Assembly (NCBI RefSeq): GCF_001483135.1
Contig: NZ_LNAL01000006.1
Location: 682,003-746,002, forward strand
Length of the DNA: 64,000 nt
Direction: 5' to 3'
From: Solirubrum puertoriconensis
Lineage (GTDB): Bacteria; Bacteroidota; Bacteroidia; Cytophagales; Hymenobacteraceae
Positions 42,767 through 51,708 of the stretch are shown one piece after another (position 1 is the first letter of the stretch; every line of letters starts with the position of its first letter). The notes under the pieces are model-generated. The model saw only the letters and a program-made list of their open reading frames with translations. It was not told the DNA's origin and did not search any database. Position numbers and translations under genes: made by a program.

Positions 42767-44128
42767 TTACGCAGCTCTGAACTCTAGACGAAACACGCTG
42801 CCCTGCTTCTCGGCTGATTGCACCTTGATGCTGCCTTGGTGTAAGCGCATAATTTGCTTGGCCAAGCTTAGCCCAATGCCGGTGCCGTTTTTGCGCGTAG
42901 TGAAAAAGGGAATGAAGATGCTCTCGAGCAAATCAGCCGGAATGCCGTGGCCATTGTCGGCCACCTCGATAATGGGATGCCCGGCTTCACCTAGGTAGGC
43001 CGATACCTGAATGCGGGGCAGTGGGGAATTCGACACTGCGTGCGCGGCATTCTGGATAAGGTTGATGAGTACTTGCTCCAGCAATTGCCGATCGGCTTGC
43101 AGCGTTAAGCTTTCGGGTACGGTAGAAACGGAGCAGGCAATACCTTGCTCCGCTAATTGGGGCTGCAGCAGGCGGTACGTGCTGCTAAGCAGGTCGTGCA
43201 CCCGAACTTCGGCAAGCTGAGGTGTGGTAATTTTGCTGAAGTTGCGGTACACCTCGGCAAAGCGCAATAGCCCCTCGCTGCGGTTCTGAATGATGCTGAT
43301 GCCCTCTTCCACGTCGTCGAGCAAGGCGCGGTCGGTGCCAATCGGCTCGGGCACTTGCGCTAGCGCATGGCGCAGGTGCCGGCGCAGCGAGTCGGCCAAC
43401 GAAGCAATGGGCGCCACCGAGTTCATGATTTCGTGCGTCATCACGCGCAAGAGCTTCTGCCAGGCTTCGGTCTGGGTTTCGTCGAGGGCCTGGCTAACGT
43501 TCTTGAACGCCACGAGCGTAAACTGCTGATTCTGCAGCCGAAACACAGTGGCGGAAAGCAGCAGTTGCAGGCTGCGCTGCCCAACGGTTATTTTTACGAT
43601 GGCCGAAGCACCGGGCTGCAGCTTTTCAATTGCTTCGTAAAGCACCGGTTGGCGCCGCTCAAGGGCCTGAATGTTATGGAGGTAGGGCAATTCCAGAGTT
43701 TGCTTGAACGAGTCGTTGAGCCACTCCACTTGCCCATCGGCATCGTAGGAAATGATACCAGAATCTATCAGCTCGAGTAGGGTTTGCAGATAAGTGTACT
43801 GCGCCTCGCGCTCGGCGCTGAGCTGCCGGAAAGTGCTGTTTAGCTGATTGAAAGCCGCGTGCAGCGGGCGTAGGGAGCGGTCGGGGTGGGTTTCGTTGTA
43901 GTACTGCGCAAAGTCGCGGTACTTCACGGCCAGCAGGAAATCGGCCAACGCTTGGTTGCCACGCGTTACGTAACGCGTCAGCTCCCAGAATACCAGGCCT
44001 ACCAGCAAAACCAAACCGACCACCCACGCCGGCCGGCCGTGCACCCCGGCCAGCACGGCACCTAGGAGCAGCACGGCCAGCCCAAGCAGCCGCAGCAGTA
44101 TGCCAACTTCGAGGCGCTTAAAGGTCAT
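42767..44128 (-). CDS. Sensor histidine kinase (NtrY/PAS type)
   Basis: 453 residues from ATG 44128 (MTFKRLEVGILLRLL). The frame open to 44212 lies inside the regulator gene. Two N-terminal membrane helices (about 10-30 and 33-52) with a very short loop leave little outside domain. A PAS-like domain follows (about 115-200), then the dimerisation helix with the phospho-acceptor H232 in MTHEIMNSVAPI and the ATPase domain (N box NLIQNAAHA, G1 VADNGHGIPADL, F box FIPFFTTRKNGTGIGLSL). It overlaps the end of the response regulator gene by 11 nt, so the two are translated together. Confidence 0.92.
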   Translation of the reverse strand: MTFKRLEVGILLRLLGLAVLLLGAVLAGVHGRPAWVVGLVLLVGLVFWELTRYVTRGNQALADFLLAVKYRDFAQYYNETHPDRSLRPLHAAFNQLNSTFRQLSAEREAQYTYLQTLLELIDSGIISYDADGQVEWLNDSFKQTLELPYLHNIQALERRQPVLYEAIEKLQPGASAIVKITVGQRSLQLLLSATVFRLQNQQFTLVAFKNVSQALDETQTEAWQKLLRVMTHEIMNSVAPIASLADSLRRHLRHALAQVPEPIGTDRALLDDVEEGISIIQNRSEGLLRFAEVYRNFSKITTPQLAEVRVHDLLSSTYRLLQPQLAEQGIACSVSTVPESLTLQADRQLLEQVLINLIQNAAHAVSNSPLPRIQVSAYLGEAGHPIIEVADNGHGIPADLLESIFIPFFTTRKNGTGIGLSLAKQIMRLHQGSIKVQSAEKQGSVFRLEFRAA

Positions 44129-45506
44129 GTTTCTCGAGGCGGCGATATAGGGCGGTGCGGGTAAGACCCAGCTCTTTGGCGGCTTTGGTAATGTTGCCGT
44201 TGTGGCGCTCAATCACGCGCAGAATGGTGTTCTTTTCTACCTCGCTGAGCTGCAGCGGGCCTTCGGGTGGGTGCGGTTGTGCAGCCACGGCAGCGGCTGC
44301 CTGCTCCATCGGCGAGAAGGTGAAATCGTGCGGGCGGAGTACGTTGCCTTCGGCCAGAATTACGGCGCGCTCCACAGCGTGCTGCAGCTCGCGCACGTTG
44401 CCGGGCCAGTGGTGTTGCTTTAGCTTGTGCAGCGTGGTAGGCTCAAACTCGGGCGCGGGCTTGCGGTTGCGCTCGGCGTAAATGCGGCTGAAATGCTCGG
44501 CCAACAGCAGCACGTCGTCGGCGCGGGCGCGCAGGGGCGGCAGCGTAATCTCCACGGTGTTGAGGCGGTAAATCAGGTCGCGCCGAAATTCGTTGCGCGT
44601 GGCCATTTCGTACAGCGGTGCGTTGGTGGCCGATATCAGCCGGATGTCGACGGGCACGGGCGTGTTGCTACCTAGGGGAATTACCTGGCGGTTTTGAAGC
44701 ACTGTGAGCAACTTGGCCTGCTGCGGCAGCGAGATGTTGCCGATTTCATCAAGAAACAACGTGCCGCCCGAAGCGGCCTGAAAGCGGCCAACGCGGTCTT
44801 CGCGCGCATCGGTAAACGAGCCTTTCTTGTGCCCGAACAGCTCGCTCTCGAATATGCCTTCGCTCATGGCCGCTAAATCGGCCGTAACAAAGGGCTGCGC
44901 CGCGCGGTACGACTGCTGGTGCAGTGCTTTGGCGATGAGCTCCTTGCCGGTACCGTTTTCACCTAGGATGAGCACGTTGGCCTCGGTGGGCGCAATCTTT
45001 TCAATCTTATAAAACACCTCCTGCATAGCTTCCGACTGGCCCAGAATGTCGGCCCCGGAGAAGGAAGCGGGGCGCTTGGGCGCGTGGCTGGCCGGAGCGG
45101 TTTTGTCGGCGGAGACGGCGCGTTGTTGCAGGGCGGCTTCCAGGGTTTCGAGCAGCTGGGCGTTGTGCCAGGGCTTCACCACAAAGTCGCTGGCACCGGC
45201 TTTGAGTGAGCGAACGGCCGTGTTGATTTCGCCGTGGGCGGTAATCATGATAACCGTGGCGGTGGGGTCTTTCTCGCGAATGCGCCCCAGCCAATACAGT
45301 CCCTCGTTGCCGGTGCCTAGGTTGCTCTTGTAGTTCATGTCGAGAAAGATGACGTCGAAGCGCTGCTTGCCCAGGAGCGAGAGTAGCAGTTCGGGGTTCT
45401 TCTCCGTTACTACTTCCTGCACTTCGGTTTTGAGCAGCATGCGCATGGCGAACAGCACGTCCGTGTCGTCGTCGACTACCAACACGCGGGCTTTCTTCAG
45501 GACCAT
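44118..45506 (-). CDS. NtrC-family sigma-54-dependent response regulator
   Basis: 462 residues. The receiver domain has acid residues DDD (12-14), phospho-acceptor D56 and Lys in VVKPWH. The AAA+ domain has Walker A GENGTGKE (about 177), the sigma-54 contact loop as GSFTDA (about 230, in place of GAFTGA), Walker B GGTLFLDEIG and the arginine-finger region. The C-terminal Fis-like HTH (NGNITKAAKELGLTRTALYRRL) binds DNA. It is cotranscribed with the kinase gene and divergent from a MacAB-like exporter, which it probably activates, perhaps through the tandem repeats at 45645-45687. Confidence 0.93.
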   Translation of the reverse strand: MVLKKARVLVVDDDTDVLFAMRMLLKTEVQEVVTEKNPELLLSLLGKQRFDVIFLDMNYKSNLGTGNEGLYWLGRIREKDPTATVIMITAHGEINTAVRSLKAGASDFVVKPWHNAQLLETLEAALQQRAVSADKTAPASHAPKRPASFSGADILGQSEAMQEVFYKIEKIAPTEANVLILGENGTGKELIAKALHQQSYRAAQPFVTADLAAMSEGIFESELFGHKKGSFTDAREDRVGRFQAASGGTLFLDEIGNISLPQQAKLLTVLQNRQVIPLGSNTPVPVDIRLISATNAPLYEMATRNEFRRDLIYRLNTVEITLPPLRARADDVLLLAEHFSRIYAERNRKPAPEFEPTTLHKLKQHHWPGNVRELQHAVERAVILAEGNVLRPHDFTFSPMEQAAAAVAAQPHPPEGPLQLSEVEKNTILRVIERHNGNITKAAKELGLTRTALYRRLEKHDL

Positions 45507-45644
45507 TGAACCTAGGAGTATAAAGGGGAGGGTTGAGCCAGCGGCAGCTGGGTGCTGCCACCGCCCTCATAAACTGTACTAAGTTCCGAAAAACTGCGGC
45601 AGCTGCCCAGGAAAGCCGTTTTTAAATTCCGGAAGCACCTAGGG

Positions 45645-45687
45645 GTGTATCACTTCCGAACACTGAGGTGTATCAAAACCGAACACT
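45645..45687. repeat. Two tandem 20-bp sites between the NtrC-like regulator and the exporter genes
   Basis: GTGTATCACTTCCGAACACT (45645-45664) and GTGTATCAAAACCGAACACT (45668-45687) agree at 17 of 20 bases and are 23 bp apart start to start, about two helical turns. Each has outer GTGT/ACAC symmetry. They lie 118-160 bp upstream of the HlyD start, a typical place for enhancer-binding-protein sites. Binding by the divergent NtrC-like regulator is inference. Confidence 0.7.
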
Positions 45688-45804
45688 TTTGGGGCCTTAT
45701 TGCTGCATGCTGAAGTTAACAAGCTGATAAACAGAGTTTTATAAAATTGGCATCGTTCTTCGTGAGCATTTGGCAGTCGTATTTCAGGCGGCTTCTCAAG
45801 TGCC

Positions 45805-47064
45805 ATGGACGTTATCATCAAAAAGAAAACCTGGACGCCAACCCGCATACTGCTCCTAGGTGGCGCGGTGCTGGTGCTTGTGTTGGTAGGCGTAGGCTTG
45901 TTCTCGACGGCGGGCGCTGCCAAGCTGAACGTTGACCCGGAGCGGCTGACAATTAGCGAGGTTACGCGCGGTCCTTTTCAGGAGTTTGTGCCCGTCGATG
46001 GCGTGGTAATGCCTATTAAAACAATTTACCTCGATGCGCCCGAAGGCGGCACGGTGCAGCGCATTTTGGTAGAAGACGGCGCCACGCTGCAGCCTGGCCA
46101 GCCCATCATTCAGCTCGCCAACACCGATTTGCAGCTCGAGATGGTGAACCGCGAAACAGCCGTGTTCGACCTGATGAACAACCTGCACAATACGCGCAAC
46201 CTGCTGCAGCAAAACCGCATCCAGCAGCTCAACCAATTGGCCGACATCGACCACCAGCTGCAGGAGGCCAAGCGCGTGCACGACCTGAACAAGACGCTCT
46301 ACGAGCAGAAAGTGATTTCGCGGCAGGACTTTCTGCAGACGCAGAACAACTACCAGTATCAGCAGCGCCGGCGCCAACTTACGCGCCAGGCCCTGCGGCA
46401 GGATTCGGTAACCATGCGCCAGCAAATCAGCCAAATGGAGCAGTCGGTGGGGCGAATGCAGGCCAACCTGGCCCTGATGCGCCGCAAGCTCGACGACCTC
46501 ACGATTAAGGCACCCGCCGCGGGCCGCATTACCTCGCTCAACGCCGAAATAGGGGAGCTGAAAACCCGCGGCCAGCGCATCGGCCAGCTCGATATGCTTA
46601 GCGGCCTGAAGGTGCGCGCCACCGTCGACCAGTACTACATTTCGCGCATCTTCCCCGGCCAGAAGGTAGAGGCCGCCGTGAACGGCAAACCCTACCAATT
46701 GCAGGTAACCAAAATTTACCCGCAGGTAACCCAAGGGCTGCAGGTAGATATGGAGTTTGTGGGCGCCACGCCCGCCGATATCCGGCGGGGCCAAAGCCTG
46801 CCCGTGCGCCTCGCCCTCAGCGACCAAACCCAGGCCGTGCGGGTGCCCAAGGGCGGCTTTAACCAGAAAACCGGCGGCAACTGGGTATTTAAGGTGAACG
46901 AGAACGGCACCAAGGCCTACCGCACCGACATCCGCCTGGGTCGGCAGAACCCCGATTTCTACGAAGTGCTGGAAGGCCTGAAGCCCGGCGACCGGGTAAT
47001 TACCTCCAGCTACGAAGGCTACGAAAACATGGGCGAGCTGGTGCTCGAAGCCAAGCAGGAATAA
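45805..47064 (+). CDS. HlyD/MacA-family periplasmic adaptor subunit
   Basis: 419 residues. One membrane helix near the N-terminus (about 15-33, RILLLGGAVLVLVLVGVGLF) anchors it, and the rest lies in the periplasm. The biotinyl/lipoyl half-motifs (EGGTVQRILVEDGATLQPGQPI, about 75-96, and KAPAAGRITSLNAEIGELK, about 235-253) flank a long helical hairpin rich in Leu, Gln and Arg, and beta-barrel and membrane-proximal domains follow. It would link the ABC transporter downstream to an outer-membrane channel, which is not encoded here. It is the first gene of the adaptor-ATPase-permease set. Confidence 0.92.
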   Translation: MDVIIKKKTWTPTRILLLGGAVLVLVLVGVGLFSTAGAAKLNVDPERLTISEVTRGPFQEFVPVDGVVMPIKTIYLDAPEGGTVQRILVEDGATLQPGQPIIQLANTDLQLEMVNRETAVFDLMNNLHNTRNLLQQNRIQQLNQLADIDHQLQEAKRVHDLNKTLYEQKVISRQDFLQTQNNYQYQQRRRQLTRQALRQDSVTMRQQISQMEQSVGRMQANLALMRRKLDDLTIKAPAAGRITSLNAEIGELKTRGQRIGQLDMLSGLKVRATVDQYYISRIFPGQKVEAAVNGKPYQLQVTKIYPQVTQGLQVDMEFVGATPADIRRGQSLPVRLALSDQTQAVRVPKGGFNQKTGGNWVFKVNENGTKAYRTDIRLGRQNPDFYEVLEGLKPGDRVITSSYEGYENMGELVLEAKQE

Positions 47065-47263
47065 GCCCACCAACCCACAACCCTAGGTGCCGAGCGGCCC
47101 GCAGCGGCGGCAACAGCAACCCAACGCCGGATGCTTTAGTGAGTGAGTGACAACCAACCGCACTGCCTTGCCGCTGCGGCGCTGCTTGCACCTAGGGCCA
47201 ATACCACACCCCAATACCCGCTTCTTTTCCACAGCCTCTCTCACGCCGATACCCTCAACCACC

Positions 47264-47953
47264 ATGATCAAGATTGAGAACCTCGAGAAGATTTACCGCA
47301 CCGACGAGGTGCAAACCAAAGCTCTGAACAACGTGTCGCTCGCGGTAAACGAGGGCGAGTTTGTGGCCATTATGGGTCCTTCGGGCTGCGGCAAATCGAC
47401 GCTGCTGAACATCATCGGCTTGCTCGACGAGCCCGACGGCGGCAGCTTCCGGTTTGGCAGCACCGAGGTAGCGCACGTAAGCGAGCGGCAGCGCTCCAAG
47501 CTGCGCAAAGAGCACATCGGCTTCGTATTCCAGAGCTTCAACCTGATTGATGAGCTGACGGTGGCCGAAAACGTGGAGCTGCCGCTGATTTACCTGGGCA
47601 TGGGCGCGGCCGAGCGCAAGCAGCGCGTGGAGCAGGTGCTCGAGAAGATGAAGATTATGCACCGCCGCAACCACTTTCCGCAGCAGCTTTCGGGTGGGCA
47701 GCAGCAGCGCGTGGCGGTGGCCCGGGCCGTAGTAAACAGCCCCAAGCTCATTCTGGCCGACGAGCCCACCGGCAACCTCGACTCGCGCAACGGCAACGAG
47801 GTAATGGAGCTGCTTACGGAGCTAAACGAGGCCGGCACCACCATCGTGATGGTGACCCACTCGGAGCACGATGCCCGCTACGCCCACCGCGTGATTCGGC
47901 TGCTCGATGGCGAAGTAGTGCTCGAGAATGTGCAACAGCCTTTTACGGTGTAG
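47264..47953 (+). CDS. ABC transporter ATP-binding protein (MacB/LolD type)
   Basis: 229 residues from ATG 47264 (MIKIENLEKIYRTDE). The frame reaches 47147 but that stretch is not ABC-like. Walker A GPSGCGKST (about 39-47), Q-loop VFQSFNLI, signature LSGGQQQRVAVARA, Walker B LILADEPTGNLDS and the switch His in TMVTHSEH are all intact in type, as in the MacB/LolD group. It would power the two-domain permease that starts 53 bp later. Confidence 0.95.
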   Translation: MIKIENLEKIYRTDEVQTKALNNVSLAVNEGEFVAIMGPSGCGKSTLLNIIGLLDEPDGGSFRFGSTEVAHVSERQRSKLRKEHIGFVFQSFNLIDELTVAENVELPLIYLGMGAAERKQRVEQVLEKMKIMHRRNHFPQQLSGGQQQRVAVARAVVNSPKLILADEPTGNLDSRNGNEVMELLTELNEAGTTIVMVTHSEHDARYAHRVIRLLDGEVVLENVQQPFTV

Positions 47954-48006
47954 GGCAGCCGCGCCCCAGGCTTCGCTAACGCATCAGCTGCTTAACCTCC
48001 ACAGCC

Positions 48007-50436
48007 ATGTTCAAGAACTACCTCCTCGTGGCCTACCGCAACTTGGTACGGCACAAGAGCTTTTCCCTTATCAACATCTCTGGCCTGGCCCTAGGTATTA
48101 CGGCCTGCTTGCTGATTGGCCTGTTTGTGCACGACGAGCTGCAGTTCGACAAGAACGTGCCCGACGGCGAACGGATTTACCGGGTGTACACCCAGCAGAC
48201 CAAAACCGATGCACCCGAAACGTTTGCGCCGGTTGCGCCCATGTTCGCTACCACGCTCAAGCAGGAGTTTCCGGAAGTGGAGCAAACCATGCGCATACTG
48301 ATGCAGAATTCGGTGAATCTGCTGGAAGTAGGCGACAAGAAGATTTACGTGGGAGACGACCTGATGGTGGACTCCACGTTTTTCGATGTGTTTCAGCTGC
48401 CCTTTAAGTACGGCTCGGCGGCCAAAGCCTTGAATGCGCCCACCTCCATTGTGCTGACGGAGGAAGTAGCCCGCAACTTCTTCGGCGACGAAAACCCCAT
48501 TGGCAAGGAGATTAAAGTAGATAAGTCGACCTTCAACGTAACGGGCGTGCTGGAAAACAGCCTGGATAAGTTTCACCTGAAAGTCAACTTCATCGTACCG
48601 TTGGCGGCGGCCGAACTACCGGCCGAGCGCATGAAAAAATGGGGTTGGCAGCAGTTCTTCACCTACGTGAAGCTCCGCCCCGGCGCCGATGCCAAGCAAA
48701 CGCAAGCCAAGCTGCGGGCCTACCTGAACGATAAAGTACAGCCCACGCTGCCCCCCGACGAGAAGCTGACGAGCGTACCGGTGTTGCAGCCGCTGCACCA
48801 AATCCACCTGTACTCCTCCAACTTCAAGTACGATTCGTCGGTGAAGGGCAATATCACTTACGTGAAGGCGCTTAGCCTCATAGCCGTGTTCATCCTGCTC
48901 ATTGCGGGCTTCAACTTCGTGAACCTGGCCACAGCCAAATCGATGCAGCGGGCCAAGGAAGTAGGCGTGCGCAAAACCATTGGCGCCAGCCAGCAACAGC
49001 TAATGCTGCAGTTCCTGAGCGAAACGGTGCTGCTTACGCTGGCGAGCGTGGTGCTGGCGGCGGTATTTACCTCCTTGCTGCTGCCCGCCCTCAACGCCTT
49101 CACGGGCAAAACCATGGAATTTGATTTGCTCGCCAACCCTGCGCTGCTAGGCGTGCTGGTGCTGCTGACGGTGGTGGTAGGTCTGGTGGCTGGCTTCTAT
49201 CCGGCGTTGGTGCTATCGAGCTTTAAGCCCGTAAAGGTGCTGAAAAGCGCGGTGGTTACCGATGGCATTTTTGGCCGAGTGCAGTGGTTGCGCCACGGAC
49301 TGATTGTGGTGCAGTTTGCCTTGTCGGTGTTCCTGATTATTTGCGCCTTGGTGGTGTTCGGGCAGGTGTCGTACCTGCACAACAAGGAGCTGGGTTTCAA
49401 CCGCGAGCAGATCATGTTTTTCCCGATGCGCGGCCAAAACATGAACCAGCAGCACGAGGCGTTTAAGAACGAGCTGAAGCAAGTGCCCGGCGTGGTGTCG
49501 GCCAGCATTGGCTACGGATTCCCCGGCGACCAAGTAGCCGGCGACGGCATCATCGTACCTGCCAACGGCGAGCGGAAGGATCATCCGGTAACGCAGCTGA
49601 TGGTTGATTACGACTACATCAAAACCCTAGGCCTGCAGCTGGTGGCCGGGCGCGATTTTTCGAAAGAGCTAACTACCGACAAAGACCACGCCTTCATCAT
49701 CAACGAAACGGCCGTAAAGGAGCTCGGCTTTGGTACGCCGCAGCAAGCCCTAGGTAAAACGGTGGAGTGGGAGGTGTGGAACGACCGCAACCCCGACTCG
49801 CTGAAAGTGGGCAAGGTTATCGGGGTGGTTAAGGACTTCCACTACAAGAGCCTCTACGACAAGCTGGAGCCGGCCGTGCTGCAAATCTTTCCTGATGCAT
49901 ACTGGAAAGTGGCCGTAAAAATGCGAGCCGACAACCTCGGCAGCTCGGTGGATGGCGTGAAGCAAGTGTGGGCCAAGTTCAGCCCCGAAAGCCCCATCGA
50001 ATACAAGTTCCTTGACGACAACTTCGAGGAGATGTACCGCGCCGAGGACAAGCTGAACACGCTGCTGTGGGTGTTTACGGGCATTGCCATTTTTGTGGGC
50101 TGCCTGGGGCTGTTTGGCCTGGCTACCTACGCCGCCGAGCGCCGCAAAAAGGAAATCGGCATTCGGAAAGTGCTCGGCGCCGATGTATCGACTATTGTGG
50201 GGCTGCTTTCGAAGGAGTTCCTGAAGCTGGTGCTGGTGGCGGCCATTATTGCCTTTCCGGTGGCGTGGTACGTGATGCACGAGTGGCTGCAGGACTTTGC
50301 TTACCGTATCGACATGCCGTTGTGGGCCTTTGTGGTGGCAGCCGTTGCTGCTGGCACGGTGGCTTTCCTAACCGTGAGCTACCAGGCGGTGCGCGCCGCT
50401 ACGGCCAACCCTATCAAAAACCTGCGGGCTGAGTAG
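48007..50436 (+). CDS. Two-domain FtsX/MacB-like ABC transporter permease
   Basis: 809 residues. It is the doubled form found in Bacteroidota: two MacB_PCD-FtsX units. Half one begins YRNLVRHKSFSLINISGLALGI and has its FtsX helices near 290-410, ending with a coupling-type KEVGVRKTIGASQQQL (about 318). Half two begins near 425 (LRHGLIVVQFALSVFLI), has a large periplasmic domain, and FtsX helices from about 685 with KKEIGIRKVLGADVSTIV (about 715). Such mechanotransmission permeases work with a MacA adaptor in drug, peptide or lipoprotein export. The substrate is unknown. It ends 14 bp before a 56-bp palindrome. Confidence 0.93.
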   Translation: MFKNYLLVAYRNLVRHKSFSLINISGLALGITACLLIGLFVHDELQFDKNVPDGERIYRVYTQQTKTDAPETFAPVAPMFATTLKQEFPEVEQTMRILMQNSVNLLEVGDKKIYVGDDLMVDSTFFDVFQLPFKYGSAAKALNAPTSIVLTEEVARNFFGDENPIGKEIKVDKSTFNVTGVLENSLDKFHLKVNFIVPLAAAELPAERMKKWGWQQFFTYVKLRPGADAKQTQAKLRAYLNDKVQPTLPPDEKLTSVPVLQPLHQIHLYSSNFKYDSSVKGNITYVKALSLIAVFILLIAGFNFVNLATAKSMQRAKEVGVRKTIGASQQQLMLQFLSETVLLTLASVVLAAVFTSLLLPALNAFTGKTMEFDLLANPALLGVLVLLTVVVGLVAGFYPALVLSSFKPVKVLKSAVVTDGIFGRVQWLRHGLIVVQFALSVFLIICALVVFGQVSYLHNKELGFNREQIMFFPMRGQNMNQQHEAFKNELKQVPGVVSASIGYGFPGDQVAGDGIIVPANGERKDHPVTQLMVDYDYIKTLGLQLVAGRDFSKELTTDKDHAFIINETAVKELGFGTPQQALGKTVEWEVWNDRNPDSLKVGKVIGVVKDFHYKSLYDKLEPAVLQIFPDAYWKVAVKMRADNLGSSVDGVKQVWAKFSPESPIEYKFLDDNFEEMYRAEDKLNTLLWVFTGIAIFVGCLGLFGLATYAAERRKKEIGIRKVLGADVSTIVGLLSKEFLKLVLVAAIIAFPVAWYVMHEWLQDFAYRIDMPLWAFVVAAVAAGTVAFLTVSYQAVRAATANPIKNLRAE

Positions 50437-50450
50437 CACCACCCCATACA

Positions 50451-50506
50451 CCCCAACGCACACGCGGCGCCCCTAGGTACCTAGGGGCGCCGCGTGTGCG
50501 TTGGGG
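50451..50506. repeat. 56-bp perfect palindrome between convergent genes
   Basis: Two perfect 28-bp arms (50451-50478 and 50479-50506) meet with no spacer. The centre is CCTAGGTACCTAGG, two CCTAGG hexamers. It sits between the permease gene (ends 50436) and the convergent universal stress gene (ends 50518). No T-run follows on either side, so it is not a normal intrinsic terminator, although an RNA hairpin would be very stable. Confidence 0.95.
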
Positions 50507-50517
50507 CCATAGTGCCG

Positions 50518-51408
50518 TTAGGCTTCGGGCATGAGCAGGCTGTTGTTGTTGGGTTGGTAGGCTGCGGGTTGTGGCTCGGCGGGCTGTGGCTCGGTTACGG
50601 GCACCACCAGCACCGGCACGGGCGCAGTAGCAATTACCTGGGCCGTTACGCTCCGATGAAAAACCTCGCCTAGGTAGCTGCGGCTGCGGGCAAGTAGCAG
50701 CAGCAAATCGGCACCGGTTTCAACTTGAGCCTCCAGCAAACCCTCGGCGCAATTGCTGTTGAGGTAGCCCCGCAAGTACAAGGTGTGGCCATCGGCCAAA
50801 CCGCTGTGCTGCACGGCCCGGAGGGCGCTGGTGCAGCCGCCGTCGTCTTCCACCTCCGATACGTACGCCACCGTAAGCTCGGCGCCGAGGTTGCGCAGCA
50901 GGGCTGCCGTGCCAGCCGCCGCACTACCCAGGGCAAAGGCTTCGCGGTCGGCAGCTACCAGCACTTGCTGCGGCGGTATTGCCGGGGTGCCCACGGGCAC
51001 CAGCAGCAACGGCAACTGGGCTGCCCGCAGCAGCTCGAGGGCAGCCGTGCCTACCGGGGTGGTGTTTTGGTTGGCGGCGGGTAACCCAAGTACAAACACG
51101 GCTGGTTGGTAGCGCACGGCCAGGTCCTGGGCTAGCTCAGGCAGCAAATCGGTGGTGAGCTCCACGGTGGCAGGGCTACGCAGCTGCGCGGCCAGTTGGT
51201 TGAGCAGCGCGGCCGTATCGGCCGATTGCTCAAGCTCGTTGCGGCGCCAGGCCTCGCCGGCAAACACATAAGGATCGTAGAGCGAGGCGCGGTTGATGTG
51301 GAGCAGCACCAGCCGGCCGCCTTGGCTGCTTGCCAAGGCATCGGCGTACTGTAGTGCCGTGCGGGCCGCCGGGTAAAAGTTGGTAATTACGATGAAGGTG
51401 GGGCCCAT
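50518..51408 (-). CDS. Universal stress protein with two UspA domains
   Basis: 296 residues. Two tandem UspA folds: the first from about residue 1 (FIVITNFYPAARTALQYADALA, with VLLHINRA) to about 140, the second from about 150 (VLVAADREAFALGS) to about 280, ending in GLLEAQVETGADLLLLLARSRS, HRSVTAQVIATAPVPVLVVP. The last stretch is the C-terminal USP signature, but the ATP-binding G-2x-G-9x-G motif is not clean, so ATP binding is uncertain. No signal peptide. Function in stress survival is general to the family. Confidence 0.88.
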   Translation of the reverse strand: MGPTFIVITNFYPAARTALQYADALASSQGGRLVLLHINRASLYDPYVFAGEAWRRNELEQSADTAALLNQLAAQLRSPATVELTTDLLPELAQDLAVRYQPAVFVLGLPAANQNTTPVGTAALELLRAAQLPLLLVPVGTPAIPPQQVLVAADREAFALGSAAAGTAALLRNLGAELTVAYVSEVEDDGGCTSALRAVQHSGLADGHTLYLRGYLNSNCAEGLLEAQVETGADLLLLLARSRSYLGEVFHRSVTAQVIATAPVPVLVVPVTEPQPAEPQPAAYQPNNNSLLMPEA

Positions 51409-51492
51409 AGCAGTGTGCGTAACAGAAGTGGAGAAGACACGAGCCGCGCCGCAACCAACCAGCGCTTCCCTAGGTGCCAGCGGAATAAGGAA

Positions 51493-51708
51493 TTAGAAAG
51501 AACCGCCGTACAAGCCGTTGGCGTATTTGTTGCGCGCCAGGCCTTCGGCTTCGGTCAGGGTGTCGTTGAGGTGGTGGCCGTGCGCCGAGCTGTAGCTACC
51601 CGCCGCTTGCCACAACTGGCGGGCCGGCAAACCCACGCGCTGCCCAGAGTTGTTGTAAACCGATTTGGCGTAGTGCTGACGCACTTTGCAGGTGCTGCGA
51701 TAAATCAT
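51493..51708 (-). CDS. Small hypothetical protein
   Basis: 71 residues from ATG 51708 (MIYRSTCKVRQHYAK). The longer frame to 51801 is unlikely. The sequence is hydrophilic and basic at the start with an acidic helix near the end (NDTLTEAEGLARNKYANG). No family is recognised, and nothing else supports it beyond an open frame in otherwise gene-free DNA after the stress protein gene. Confidence 0.4.
   Translation of the reverse strand: MIYRSTCKVRQHYAKSVYNNSGQRVGLPARQLWQAAGSYSSAHGHHLNDTLTEAEGLARNKYANGLYGGSF

Noticed and set aside
44118-44212. Earlier start of the histidine kinase at 44212
   Set aside because: It would overlap the regulator's Fis-like HTH by a long stretch; ATG 44128 gives a proper membrane N-terminus and an 11-nt overlap.
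45748-45785. Possible sigma-54 (-24/-12) promoters upstream of the HlyD gene
   Set aside because: TGGCA words occur at about 45748 and 45771, but the -12 GC is not conserved at the right spacing in either, so no sigma-54 promoter is claimed.
45856-47073. 405-codon open frame antisense to the HlyD-like gene
   Set aside because: It lies wholly opposite a well-supported adaptor gene. Long antisense frames are common in GC-rich DNA, and its sequence has no recognisable domain.
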